From Clostridia bacterium (GTDB taxonomy: Bacteria; Bacillota; Clostridia; UBA1381): a stretch of DNA of 48,332 bases. Below the pieces are notes generated by a model, which searched no databases, was not told where the DNA came from, and saw nothing but the letters and a program-made list of their open reading frames with translations. Of this stretch, positions 22,817 through 31,706 are shown one piece after another; position 1 is the stretch's first letter; each line of letters begins with the position of its first letter. A program made the translations under genes and the position numbers. The DNA lies in contig JAOAAV010000024.1 of the NCBI GenBank assembly GCA_026418715.1, positions 1 to 48,332 on the forward strand, written 5' to 3'.

Positions 22817-24160
22817 TTATGCAACTTCGCCGTTTGCATTGAAAAGACGGCTCTTTAAACGATGCGCCAAAGTTTGGGTATTTTCTTGATTGTATTTAAT
22901 CATTTGATACATCATTTCAACCTCCTGCGCCTTTGTTACGGTTGAAAACGGGCGCATAGTATTATCTTCATAACCTTGCAAAATACCATATCCTACCATG
23001 TTTTTGACATGCTGAACCGCCCAATCCGGAATTGCTGAAGCATCAATAAATTCCAGTTCTTTATCACTTCTGGTTTTAGGACCCATAGCGCTGTCAATCA
23101 TTTTAACAACTTCTACTCTTTTAACACTGGAGTACGGATTTAAATAAATTTCATCTCCAACTCTTTCACCCTCTATGATGCCCAATTCATACGCTTTATA
23201 GCCGATTTTATTAATATATTCGGGTAGTGAGGCACTGTCGGCAAATATGTTTATGTTATCGGTGTTTACATCGTCAACAGTTGCATTAAGTGAGGCAAGC
23301 AAATAATTAATTACGTCAATTCTTCTTAAAACGGTATCCGGATAAAAATAATATTTGCTTCCAACTCTTTCTCCTTTGATAATGTCTTTTTCTACCATTT
23401 TGACAGCAGAATAGTTTACCCAATGATTTTTAGTATCTTCATACACGAATTCAAACGCCTCAGGAGAGGGCGCAGGTGTTTGAGGTTCAGATATGGTGAC
23501 CGAACAGGTAGCAATATTTGAGGCAAGTTCTCCGGCCGATACGCGGAAGGTAAAGCTGTCATTGCCAATTTCGTCCGTATGGGGGGTGTATATGAAGTCC
23601 CCTTGGGTGCTTGTTATTTCAACCGATCCTTTTGAGGGACCATCTACAACTGAAAAACTCAATGTTTCGCTGCCTGTGTAGGTATAAACTAATTTCCCTG
23701 CTTCAGGAGTATTTTTCGTCACACTGAGGTTGAAGCTTTCTGCCGTGGGAGCGGTTGAAAGAGGTTCGTCCGTATAAATTATTTTAACATTTGCCGGATT
23801 TGAATATTCCGTCCCATCGAAGGCTTTGTAAGCGAAAACCACCTCTCCTGTAAAATCGCTTGCAGGTTCAAAGGTCAAGCTTGATAAATCATCATGCGGA
23901 ACGGATTGATTTTCCGATATGGGGACATTTTTTACTTCCAACGTTCCGGCAGTACTCGGAGGAAGCGATGTAACTTGAATACTTTCAAGAGGCAGAGAAT
24001 TTGGGCTTGTGTAGCTGTCCTCAAATTCGTCTGCGGTAAAGGTGCATATTGCATTTTTCGTCTGGTATTTCGTAAGTTCATTTGCAACAGGAGCGGCAAA
24101 TGCTGTATTCATAGTGAATAACAATGAGAATAAAAATAGAGATATAAGTTTTTTATTCAT
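22817..24160 (-). CDS. S-layer homology (SLH) protein with cadherin-like repeats
   Basis: 447 residues. A signal peptide (MNKKLISLFLFSLLFTMNTAFA) is followed by two beta-sandwich repeats of the cadherin-like/Ig type at about 30-130 and 135-225 (for example TFEPASDFTGEVVFAYKAFD and FIYTPHTDEIGNDSFTFRVS). Then come three SLH repeats at about 240-440 (YEDTKNHWVNYSAVKMVEKD; IDASAIPDWAVQHVKNMVGY). SLH repeats bind wall polymers, so the protein is secreted and wall-anchored. AAGGAG precedes the ATG. It lies between spo0A and spoVAD on the same strand; a spore or cell-surface role is inference. No catalytic domain is seen. Confidence 0.88.
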   Translation of the reverse strand: MNKKLISLFLFSLLFTMNTAFAAPVANELTKYQTKNAICTFTADEFEDSYTSPNSLPLESIQVTSLPPSTAGTLEVKNVPISENQSVPHDDLSSLTFEPASDFTGEVVFAYKAFDGTEYSNPANVKIIYTDEPLSTAPTAESFNLSVTKNTPEAGKLVYTYTGSETLSFSVVDGPSKGSVEITSTQGDFIYTPHTDEIGNDSFTFRVSAGELASNIATCSVTISEPQTPAPSPEAFEFVYEDTKNHWVNYSAVKMVEKDIIKGERVGSKYYFYPDTVLRRIDVINYLLASLNATVDDVNTDNINIFADSASLPEYINKIGYKAYELGIIEGERVGDEIYLNPYSSVKRVEVVKMIDSAMGPKTRSDKELEFIDASAIPDWAVQHVKNMVGYGILQGYEDNTMRPFSTVTKAQEVEMMYQMIKYNQENTQTLAHRLKSRLFNANGEVA

Positions 24161-24276
24161 GTAAATTCTCCTTTTAACTTATTATTATAGATATATTTTG
24201 TAATTTGGAGGCGTAATATACGAATATCTATTTTCCAATTTTAAATTAGAAAGGGAGATGTTGATAAAAATATACG

Positions 24277-24310
24277 AAAAATAAAAGATGCAAGCATTTT
24301 TTGCCTGCAC
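24277..24310 (-). terminator. Terminator of spo0A
   Basis: On the minus strand GTGCAGGCA (24310-24302) pairs with TGCTTGCAT (24296-24288) through two G-U pairs, followed by CTTTTATTTTT. Confidence 0.75.
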
Positions 24311-24344
24311 CTGTACATTTTTTGATCATTAACTGCTTTTCAAA

Positions 24345-25136
24345 TTATTTTATTTGAAGTCGTATTCTGTCGGCAACCATGGCGATAAATTCCGAATTTG
24401 TCGGCTTTCCCTTACCTGTATGTATGGTATAGCCAAAAATTTCGTGCATCGTTTCAGGTTTTCCGCGGCTCCATGCCACCTCAATAGAATGACGTATAGC
24501 TCGCTCAACACGACTCGCTGTGGTAGCATATTGTTTTGCAATAGTTGGATACAGCTGTTTGGTTATGAAATTAATCATCTCCATATTCTGAGCAACCATC
24601 ATAATTGCGGTTCTCACGTACTGATATCCTTTAATATGGGCAGGTACTCCCAATTCATGTATAAAGTTTGTTACTAAAGTTTCCAAATCAAAATTTTTTG
24701 TTTTGGTTGTAGTGGTTTGAGGTTTGACAGATGTGTCCATTTCTATATTTCTCCTTGAAAAAGCAAAATTTCGAATTAAATCTGTAAACAAATCATATTC
24801 CACAATTGGTTTTAAAATGTAATAGGCCGCCCCCAAAGAAATAGCGGTGTTCATAATACTTGACGAGCTTGAAACTGATGTTATGATGCATACCGGTCTT
24901 TTTTCAATGGAAGCACTGTTTAGTTTCTTCAGAACGGAAATACCATCAAGTTTGGGCATAAAAAGATCAAGAATAACAACATCAGGTTTTAATTCAATAA
25001 TTTTTTGATAGGCTTCTAAACCGTCGTAGGCTCGCGCTATTACAGAAATATCTTTTTGTGTATCCAAGTGCTCCGACAACTCATCGGAAAAATTTTGAAA
25101 ATCGTCGGCGATTAATACGTTGATTGTGTTGTTCAT
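24345..25136 (-). CDS. spo0A: Sporulation master regulator Spo0A
   Basis: 263 residues, typical. A receiver domain (1-125) has the acidic pair Asp-11/Asp-12, the phosphorylated Asp-57 ([13 protein letters not shown]), Thr-86 and Lys-108 (YYILKPI). After a linker rich in Thr, the DNA-binding effector domain (about 150-263) has the Spo0A-specific [38 protein letters not shown] and [18 protein letters not shown]. Phosphorylated Spo0A starts sporulation and alters many stationary-phase genes. The gene keeps the common order spoIVB-spo0A. A sigma-A promoter lies at 25259-25286. Confidence 0.98.
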   Translation of the reverse strand: MNNTINVLIADDFQNFSDELSEHLDTQKDISVIARAYDGLEAYQKIIELKPDVVILDLFMPKLDGISVLKKLNSASIEKRPVCIITSVSSSSSIMNTAISLGAAYYILKPIVEYDLFTDLIRNFAFSRRNIEMDTSVKPQTTTTKTKNFDLETLVTNFIHELGVPAHIKGYQYVRTAIMMVAQNMEMINFITKQLYPTIAKQYATTASRVERAIRHSIEVAWSRGKPETMHEIFGYTIHTGKGKPTNSEFIAMVADRIRLQIK

Positions 25137-25258
25137 GATATTCCCCTTTCAAATTTAGAATTTAGATAATTATAAAATATAGCAATATGTATATGGATTA
25201 TTTTAAAATTATACAAATTTTTATAACAACTGCTTAAATATTTTACATCACGAGAATA

Positions 25259-25286
25259 ATAATACCACAATTTTACAATTTGTCAA
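25259..25286 (-). promoter_or_regulatory. Sigma-A promoter of spo0A
   Basis: Minus strand TTGACA (25286-25281) and TATTAT (25264-25259) with a 16-bp spacer. It leaves a leader of about 120 nt. No clear 0A box (TGNCGAA) was seen in it. Confidence 0.7.
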
Positions 25287-25364
25287 TAGTAAATTGATAA
25301 AAAAGTATATTATTACCTTTTAAAACATTTAAATGAAATTCACTTCAAAAATTTTACAGCATAT

Positions 25365-25411
25365 GGGCAAAAAAATATACAAAATATGCAACCGATTTTG
25401 CATATTTTGTA
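25365..25411 (-). terminator. Terminator of spoIVB
   Basis: A perfect 14-bp stem (25398-25411 with 25378-25391) is followed on the minus strand by TATATTTTTTT. It isolates spo0A transcription from spoIVB. Confidence 0.9.
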
Positions 25412-25423
25412 CAATATTAAGGT

Positions 25424-26692
25424 CTATTCAGCCAATTCATATATTTTGTCAATCATATTTTCCGCAAAGATGCCGTATCCTTTCAAAGGGTCGTTTACAA
25501 ATACATGAGTTACGGCTCCGACGAGCATATCATTTTGTATAATAGGACACCCGCTCATGCCTTGCACAATGCCGCCTGTTTTCTCTATCAAATCACGATC
25601 TGTTACCTTAAATATAATACCTTTGTTATTTTGTGTGGCGTCTCGTGCAATTTTTTGAATTTCAACGGAATATGCCTTAACACCCGCCCCGTCCGTATCG
25701 GCTAAAATATAGGCGCTGCCTTCATTTATCTGAAAGCGCGTAGCTACTTCTATTTCGGGCTTTCCTGAAAAATATTCGGTATCTTCCACCGAACCGTAAA
25801 TTCCAAGGGGAGTATTAAGCTGTATTTTTCCAATATCTTTATTCGTAAAGCTGCCTATTAATTCTCCGGGACTGCCCTTTTGTCCCTTAGTTACTGATAC
25901 TATATTGCATGAAATGATACTGCCTTTTAATACCTTTAAAACGTCACCGGTATCTACGTCTGTTATTGCATGACCCAATGATGCAAATTTTTTTGTTTCC
26001 GGGTCATAAAAGGTCATGGTTCCCACTCCTGCGGCAGTATCCCGCACCCAAATGCCTAATTTATAGCTGTGGTCATTCTTGCTTCGCACAGCCTTTATTT
26101 TTATTTCCGAAATGGTGTTGTCACGTTCTACCGACAAAGTCAAATTGCCGTTTGAAGCGTTAATACGCTCAGACATTTCCTCAATTGAGGAAATTTTTAC
26201 ACCGTTTATGGAAATAATCCTGTCACCTTCCTTTAATCCTGCTTCTTTTGCAGGAAAAACATTTTCCCCGTTTTGTGCTGTGACATATGATATGCCGACA
26301 ACCAAAATTCCGTCCGTATAAAGCTTTACGCCTATCGGCTCTCCGCTTGCTACCACATAATGCTTGGGAGTTACGACAACATTAATTTTTTTTAAAGGAA
26401 TTGCGTCAAAAAGCTTTAAGGAGAGAACGTAATTTCCTATATTGTTTGCATTTATATTTGTATTTTTCCCCAGGCTTGTTATGAATCCTTGGGAAATATT
26501 AGAGGTCTCTGCCAAAATCTTATCTTGTGAAGATTTTAGCGTTGTGAACGGCTGCAATCTATAGGTGTAGCTTCCGCCGCAAGCAAGAGTTATTTGTGCA
26601 GGGATACTGCAATACAGGTGTAATATCGCAATAATTGGCGATAATATAACAAGAGAGCATACGATTTTCGTCAATTTTTTCTTATGCGACAC
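25424..26692 (-). CDS. spoIVB: SpoIVB serine peptidase
   Basis: 422 residues. An N-terminal membrane segment (VCSLVILSPIIAILHLYCSI), a PDZ domain near 110-205 (EAGLKEGDRIISINGVKI) and a C-terminal peptidase domain are seen. Catalytic residues appear kept: His near 241 (SLGHAITDVDTG), Asp near 365 (KVTDRDLIEKTGG) and Ser near 380 (IVQGMSGCPII, usually GMSGSP). SpoIVB is secreted by the forespore and triggers sigma-K activation. The start is GTG at 26692, 6 bp after AGGGTG; a GTG at 26701 is the alternative. Confidence 0.95.
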   Translation of the reverse strand: MSHKKKLTKIVCSLVILSPIIAILHLYCSIPAQITLACGGSYTYRLQPFTTLKSSQDKILAETSNISQGFITSLGKNTNINANNIGNYVLSLKLFDAIPLKKINVVVTPKHYVVASGEPIGVKLYTDGILVVGISYVTAQNGENVFPAKEAGLKEGDRIISINGVKISSIEEMSERINASNGNLTLSVERDNTISEIKIKAVRSKNDHSYKLGIWVRDTAAGVGTMTFYDPETKKFASLGHAITDVDTGDVLKVLKGSIISCNIVSVTKGQKGSPGELIGSFTNKDIGKIQLNTPLGIYGSVEDTEYFSGKPEIEVATRFQINEGSAYILADTDGAGVKAYSVEIQKIARDATQNNKGIIFKVTDRDLIEKTGGIVQGMSGCPIIQNDMLVGAVTHVFVNDPLKGYGIFAENMIDKIYELAE

Positions 26693-26777
26693 ATAAAACA
26701 CCCTAACATGAAGTTATTAAGCGGTATTATTTATTGGACATTTTTGTAAAATTACCGATTTTGTTCGTTCAAATATA

Positions 26778-26917
26778 ATTTAAGAAACCTCTGATTTAAT
26801 AAGAATAAAAAACGAAGTTGTAAAAGATCGTCGTTTAGAGCCGCTTTTTCTTTTAGAAAACGACCTACGATAAATTCCAACTCATTTTTTGTGGGTTATT
26901 CAAGAGGCTACTTAAAT
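26778..26917. repeat. MITE-like imperfect palindrome
   Basis: The ends ATTTAAGAAACCTCT (26778-26792) and AGAGGCTACTTAAAT (26903-26917) are inverted repeats matching at 13 of 15 positions. Further in, a stretch with AAAAAACGAAGTTG (left) and CCAACTCATTTTTT (right), then TCGTCGTTT and AAACGACCTACGA, also pair in part, so about 140 bp could fold into one long hairpin. There is no coding frame. This looks like a small non-autonomous mobile element or a structured RNA; only one copy is seen in the window. Confidence 0.45.
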
Positions 26918-27037
26918 GTCAATACCGCATTTTTAAGTTAACCTTATGGAGCTTTTATTATACTCAAAAACATATTGTAACAGTGGAAAATCAGTGTCCT
27001 GTCACATAAAAAATATATAGAAAATATTGACTTGTTG
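26918..27037. other. Non-coding upstream region of pcrA
   Basis: No gene or clear motif is seen in this AT-rich part of the 385-bp gap between spoIVB and pcrA. The right end leads into the extended -10 of pcrA. Confidence 0.5.
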
Positions 27038-27046
27038 TGATATAAT
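27038..27046 (+). promoter_or_regulatory. Extended -10 promoter of pcrA
   Basis: TGATATAAT at 27038-27046 (TGN-TATAAT), with no good -35 at the right distance. It is the third copy of this exact nonamer used as a promoter core in the window. Confidence 0.5.
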
Positions 27047-27086
27047 AAGCACTGTCAAAAAAAGCAGCGATTAATTTGGAGGATAT

Positions 27087-29279
27087 ATGCAGGAATTATT
27101 AAATAAATTAAATGATAAACAACGTAAAGCAGTCTTGGAAACAGAAGGACCTGTACTCATTTTAGCGGGTGCGGGCAGCGGGAAAACTACTGTTTTGGTA
27201 AATCGCATTGCTTACATCATATCGGAAAAGAATGTAAAACCATACAATATTTTGTCCATCACCTTCACCAACAAGGCGGCAAGGGAGATGAAGGAAAGAA
27301 TATCACAAATGATAGGGGAGATGTCCAATGATATGTGGATAGGGACGTTTCATTCCGTTTGTGTAAAAATTTTAAGGCGCACAATTGACAGACTCGGCTA
27401 TGACAACAGCTTTGTCATTTACGATACTGCCGATTCTCTTACGGTTATAAAGGATTGTTTAAAAGAGCTTGACATAAATGATAAAAATTTTTCGCCACGG
27501 AGCGTCTTATCTGCCATAGGCAGGGCAAAAGATGAAATGATTGATCCGGAACGTTTTGAAAATATCTATGTCAATGATTTTCGTATGTCGGTTATATCAA
27601 AAGTATATGCACTCTATCAAAAAAAGCTGAAAAAAAACAATGCTTTGGATTTTGACGATATTATAGTAAATACCATTCGTATTTTCAGCGAAAACTCCGA
27701 TATTTTAGAAAATTATCAAAAAAGATTCAGATACATACTTGTGGATGAGTATCAAGATACAAATAATGCACAGTATAAGCTTATCAGCATGCTTGCGAAA
27801 GGCTCAGGAAATCTTTGCGTCGTGGGCGACGACGATCAAAGCATTTATAAATTCCGAGGTGCCAATATAAGGAATATTTTGGATTTTGAACGTGAATTTC
27901 CTGATGCAAAGGTGATTAAGCTTGAGCAGAATTACCGTTCCACACAAACGATTTTAAGCGCAGCCAACTCAGTTATTCATAATAACAAGGGGAGAAAGGG
28001 AAAAGCCCTTTGGACTCAAAATACAAAAGGCGAAAAAATAAATGTTTTCACTGCGTCAAATGAGCATGAGGAAGGTCAGTTCATAGCAAAAGAGATACAA
28101 ATGTACGCAGAAGAAGGCGGAAAATTTGCGGACTGTGCAATTTTATACAGAACCAACGCACAATCCCGCGTACTTGAGGAAATGCTGATAAGACAAGCTA
28201 TTCCTTACCGTGTTCTTGCGGGCCTTAGGTTTTATGACAGAAAGGAAATAAAAGACATTATAGCATACCTTCGGGTAATTCAAAATCCGCATGATAATGT
28301 CAGTTTAAAAAGAATAATAAACGAGCCTAAACGTAATATCGGGGCGGCAACTTTGGAGAAGGCACAGCAGGCGGCGGATGAAATAGATACAAGCCTTTTT
28401 GCGATTATTTCAATAGCCGATAAAATTCCCGAGCTTTCAAGGGCTTCGGTAAAGTTAATGGCATTTGCTGAATTGATTAACTATTTTATTAAGACGTCGG
28501 AAAATCTGCCTCTTGGCGAATTTGTGCTCAAGGTTATAAATGATTCGGGCTATATGGCGATGCTTGAGCTTGAAAATACAGTTGAGGCGCAAAGCAGAAT
28601 TGAAAATTTGAGAGAATTTATGACTGTTGTGCATGAACATGAAAAAACAACTGAAAACGCAAGTCTTGCCACATTTTTAGAAAGCGTGTCCTTGATTTCG
28701 GACATTGATTCTTATGACGAGGAGCAGGATGCCGTTGTGCTTATGACAATTCACAGTGCAAAGGGGTTAGAATTTCCTGTGGTTTTTTTGTCAGGAATGG
28801 AAGAAGGAATTTTTCCGGGACTGCGCTCAATCGGTGAGGAGGAAGAAATTGAGGAAGAACGCAGACTCTGTTATGTTGCAATAACAAGGGCAAAACAAAA
28901 GCTTTACATCACAAATACGGAATCGAGAACAATTTACGGTACAACCACATATAATCCTCCGTCCAGATTTTTAAAAGAAATTCCGCGTGAGTACCTAAAC
29001 GAGAAAAAAGCTGCGAAAGCAAAAATTAAGTCTTTTTTTGGTGCAAATAAGGATGAATACAAGAGCCACGAAAGAAAAAATATATACATAAAGCCGGAAA
29101 AGGCGATACCTGAGGGACTTGATTTTAAAGCGGGCGATTTGGTGGAACACAAAAAATTCGGAAAAGGAATGGTTCTTTGTGCGCAGCCTGTCGGCAACGA
29201 TATTAAGTTGGAAATTGCCTTCGACAGCATAGGAACAAAGCATTTAATGGCCGTTTTTGCCAATTTAAAAAAGCTGTAG
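27087..29279 (+). CDS. pcrA: ATP-dependent DNA helicase PcrA/UvrD
   Basis: 730 residues, normal length. Superfamily 1A 3'-5' helicase used in repair and plasmid replication. Motifs: Walker A LAGAGSGKTT (26-35), Ia SITFTNKAAREM, II VDEYQDTN (219-226), III VGDDDQSIYKFRGA, IV QNYRSTQTIL, V VVLMTIHSAKGLEF, VI RRLCYVAITRAK. The C-terminal tail (about 670-730) has the Tudor-like fold seen in PcrA (AGDLVEHKKFGKGMV). GGAGG lies 5 bp before the ATG. It is transcribed alone. Confidence 0.97.
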   Translation: MQELLNKLNDKQRKAVLETEGPVLILAGAGSGKTTVLVNRIAYIISEKNVKPYNILSITFTNKAAREMKERISQMIGEMSNDMWIGTFHSVCVKILRRTIDRLGYDNSFVIYDTADSLTVIKDCLKELDINDKNFSPRSVLSAIGRAKDEMIDPERFENIYVNDFRMSVISKVYALYQKKLKKNNALDFDDIIVNTIRIFSENSDILENYQKRFRYILVDEYQDTNNAQYKLISMLAKGSGNLCVVGDDDQSIYKFRGANIRNILDFEREFPDAKVIKLEQNYRSTQTILSAANSVIHNNKGRKGKALWTQNTKGEKINVFTASNEHEEGQFIAKEIQMYAEEGGKFADCAILYRTNAQSRVLEEMLIRQAIPYRVLAGLRFYDRKEIKDIIAYLRVIQNPHDNVSLKRIINEPKRNIGAATLEKAQQAADEIDTSLFAIISIADKIPELSRASVKLMAFAELINYFIKTSENLPLGEFVLKVINDSGYMAMLELENTVEAQSRIENLREFMTVVHEHEKTTENASLATFLESVSLISDIDSYDEEQDAVVLMTIHSAKGLEFPVVFLSGMEEGIFPGLRSIGEEEEIEEERRLCYVAITRAKQKLYITNTESRTIYGTTTYNPPSRFLKEIPREYLNEKKAAKAKIKSFFGANKDEYKSHERKNIYIKPEKAIPEGLDFKAGDLVEHKKFGKGMVLCAQPVGNDIKLEIAFDSIGTKHLMAVFANLKKL

Positions 29280-29351
29280 AAGAGGATTTGATTGAGAAAG
29301 AGTCCTATGAATAATTAAAAAAATGAGTTTGGATTTATAAGTGAAAAATCA

Positions 29352-29379
29352 AGAGAGCCATTTTAAAAAATGGCTCTAA
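29352..29379. terminator. Hairpin after pcrA
   Basis: AGAGCCATTT (29354-29363) pairs perfectly with AAATGGCTCT (29368-29377). There is no plus-strand T-run; the minus strand has a looser T-rich stretch. Placed between the convergent pcrA and recombinase genes. Confidence 0.5.
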
Positions 29380-29490
29380 GACAGAGCTCCATGACAAATA
29401 TCGGGTGATGAAGACGATTTTGCCGAGGTCACAATTTCTAAGAATTTTTTGCAAGCCTGTTTTTCTGATTTTATTAAATTCAGGAATTTC

Positions 29491-30546
29491 TTAATCGGAT
29501 GTTTCCTTTGGTATGACCTCAAGAGATTTCATTACTTCTTTTCTTGCTTTTGCGCTGTATTGCGCATAATATTTGTGTGTAACTTCGATATTTTTATGCC
29601 CCATAAGTTCTGCAACCATTTTAATATCTACTCCGTCTTCCAGAAGACGGCAGGCAAAGGTTCTCCTCAAAGCATGAGGACGAGTTTTATCGGGATTTGT
29701 TATATTCGCAATCATACAATATTTTTTTAAAGCTTTTTCTATGCTGGAAACCGTCATTCTGCCGCCCAAACGACTTATAAACAAAGCATTCTCATCTTTT
29801 GCAGGACATTTTTGCCTGATTTGAAGGTAAGTGAAAAGTTCGTTTTCGACCTGTACCGGCATAAAAATTTCCTGCTCATCTCCGCCCTTGCGGGTGACGA
29901 TAAAGGAAGACGTTTCAAAGCAAATGTCTGTTATATTCAGATTTACAAGCTCACTGACACGGATTCCGGTGCCGAGATATGTGGTAAATATAGCGATATC
30001 ACGTTGCTTTTTATTTAAATATTCAGTTAAGTCCCTGCCCTTGAAATATTTTTCGCCATTGTAGATAACATCAAGAATACGAATGGTTTCCTGCGTGGTG
30101 AGAGGTTTTTTGATTTTTTGACTTATGCTTGCAAAATCCACTTTATCGGTTATGTTTTGACTGATTTTATCGGTTTTATAAAGATATGTAAACAATCCTC
30201 TGACGGAAGAGAGTTTTCTGTTTATCCCATGACTTGAATTTCGCAGAGTGCGGTTTACCGTGCGCCCATCGGCAGTTTTCGTTTGAATTTGATATTCTCT
30301 GAGGTACGCCTTAAACTGAATTAAATCCTCTACTGTGACGCGGTTAATGTGCTCGGGAGTAAACTCTTCAAGGGAACTTAGAGTTTTGAATTTGAAAAGC
30401 CTGAGATAATTCAAAAAAATTCGTATGTCTATACTGTAGCCTATTTGAGTGTTTATGCTTTCTCCGTCATAGTAGCTTTGAATGTAGGAAAAAACAAAAT
30501 CCGGAAGTTCCGACAGATAATTACTTAAATAAGAGTATTTATTCAT
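29491..30546 (-). CDS. Tyrosine recombinase (XerC/D type)
   Basis: 351 residues, about 50 longer than XerC or XerD. The N-terminal SAM-like DNA-binding domain is at about 1-135 and the catalytic domain at 145-345. The full catalytic set is visible: Arg-196 (GTGIRVSEL), Lys-220 (TRKGGDEQEI), His-291 and Arg-294 (RPHALRRTF), His-317 (LMGHKNI) and Tyr-326 (THKYYAQ). It could resolve chromosome dimers or be an orphan integrase. No phage genes or att sites were found around it, and it sits among repair genes, which favours a housekeeping role. It has its own promoter. Confidence 0.88.
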   Translation of the reverse strand: MNKYSYLSNYLSELPDFVFSYIQSYYDGESINTQIGYSIDIRIFLNYLRLFKFKTLSSLEEFTPEHINRVTVEDLIQFKAYLREYQIQTKTADGRTVNRTLRNSSHGINRKLSSVRGLFTYLYKTDKISQNITDKVDFASISQKIKKPLTTQETIRILDVIYNGEKYFKGRDLTEYLNKKQRDIAIFTTYLGTGIRVSELVNLNITDICFETSSFIVTRKGGDEQEIFMPVQVENELFTYLQIRQKCPAKDENALFISRLGGRMTVSSIEKALKKYCMIANITNPDKTRPHALRRTFACRLLEDGVDIKMVAELMGHKNIEVTHKYYAQYSAKARKEVMKSLEVIPKETSD

Positions 30547-30578
30547 GGCTTTGCTCCTTGAGTCAAAATACTAATATT

Positions 30579-30607
30579 ATTATAGAACTTTGTACAAATT
30601 TTTTCAA
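30579..30607 (-). promoter_or_regulatory. Promoter of the tyrosine recombinase
   Basis: Minus strand TTGAAA (30607-30602) and TATAAT (30584-30579) with a 17-bp spacer. Confidence 0.7.
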
Positions 30608-30632
30608 TACTTTATGGACGAGGTGATTGCAT

Positions 30633-31706
30633 TTGCAAAAAATAAAAATACTTCATACTGCTGATCTGCATTTGGGAAGCGCATTTTCAAGCTTTCCCGC
30701 TGAGATGGCAAAGGAGCGTCAGAAAGAGCTTCTTGCTTGTTTTGACACAATAGTCGAGCTCGTAAAATCAGAAAAAGCAGAGTTGTTTCTCATTGCGGGA
30801 GATTTGTTTGACCATCCTGATTGTATCTGTGCGGCAGAATATGTAAATGCAAAGTTTGCGGAAATTCCCGATACCAAAGTTTTTATTGCGGCCGGAAATC
30901 ATGATCCAAAACGTTTGATTTATGATTCCGTACGCTGGAATAGAAATGTACATATTTTCGGAAGTCGGCTTGAAAAGGTGGAATATGAACACTATAACGT
31001 GTACGGCGCATCTTTTTCGCAAAGCTGCCAGAGTGAAAGCCTCCTTGAGAGAGTGGATACGGATGAAAAAATAAATATACTTGTTATGCACGGAGATTTA
31101 TCAAAAACTGAATATAATCCGATTGATGCAAAGCTGCTCTCGCAGTTTGATTACAGCGCACTCGGGCATATTCATAAATTCAGCGGAATTGGAAGGGAAG
31201 GCGGAGGTTTTTTTGCATATTCCGGAAGTCCTGAAGGCAGAGGCTTTGATGAGTTGGGGGAGATGGGTGTTATCATAGGAGAAGTCGGCAAACGTTTTTC
31301 GGATTTGAGTTTTAGACCGACTATGAAACGCATATATGAACGCTTGACCGTCGATGTGGGAAATTTTGAAAACAATGCTCAGCTTGCACAGGAGATCATG
31401 AAAAAAATACTGTCTGAAAATCTATATGATATTTCATTGACTGGGGAAAACGGGGGATTTGCAATCTCAACCGAGTATATAAAGGCCTGTATAGAACCGT
31501 TGTGTTTTTTTGTTAAGGTATCCGACAATACGAAAATGAATGAGGATTATACATCCATGGCAAATGATTGTTCTTTGAAGGGTCTGTTTATAAAAAATAT
31601 GCTCAGTAAAATAAATGCCGCAGAAAGTGAAGACTTGCGAAGACGATACCATAAAGCCTTGGAATATGGCGTAATGGCGCTTGACGGGAGGGATGTGCTT
31701 GATTAA
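30633..31706 (+). CDS. SbcD/YhaO-like DNA repair exonuclease (metallophosphoesterase)
   Basis: 357 residues. Calcineurin-type phosphoesterase with the metal motifs DLHLGS (11-16), GDLFDH (56-61), GNHDPKR (88-94), VMHGDLSK and LGHIHKFSGI. This is the Mre11/SbcD nuclease family; the C-terminal part resembles YhaO. It pairs with the following SbcC-like ATPase, whose TTG start lies 8 bp inside this gene, so the two are coupled. The start is TTG at 30633, 7 bp after GAGGTG; a TTG at 30627 is too close to that site. Function: probably processing of DNA ends, not confirmed. Confidence 0.88.
   Translation: MQKIKILHTADLHLGSAFSSFPAEMAKERQKELLACFDTIVELVKSEKAELFLIAGDLFDHPDCICAAEYVNAKFAEIPDTKVFIAAGNHDPKRLIYDSVRWNRNVHIFGSRLEKVEYEHYNVYGASFSQSCQSESLLERVDTDEKINILVMHGDLSKTEYNPIDAKLLSQFDYSALGHIHKFSGIGREGGGFFAYSGSPEGRGFDELGEMGVIIGEVGKRFSDLSFRPTMKRIYERLTVDVGNFENNAQLAQEIMKKILSENLYDISLTGENGGFAISTEYIKACIEPLCFFVKVSDNTKMNEDYTSMANDCSLKGLFIKNMLSKINAAESEDLRRRYHKALEYGVMALDGRDVLD

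Noticed and set aside
25137-25423. 0A boxes for autoregulation of spo0A
   Set aside because: No clear TGNCGAA match was found between spo0A and spoIVB.
29281-29490. Integration site (att) next to the tyrosine recombinase
   Set aside because: No tRNA, no direct repeat pair and no phage or conjugative genes were seen around it.
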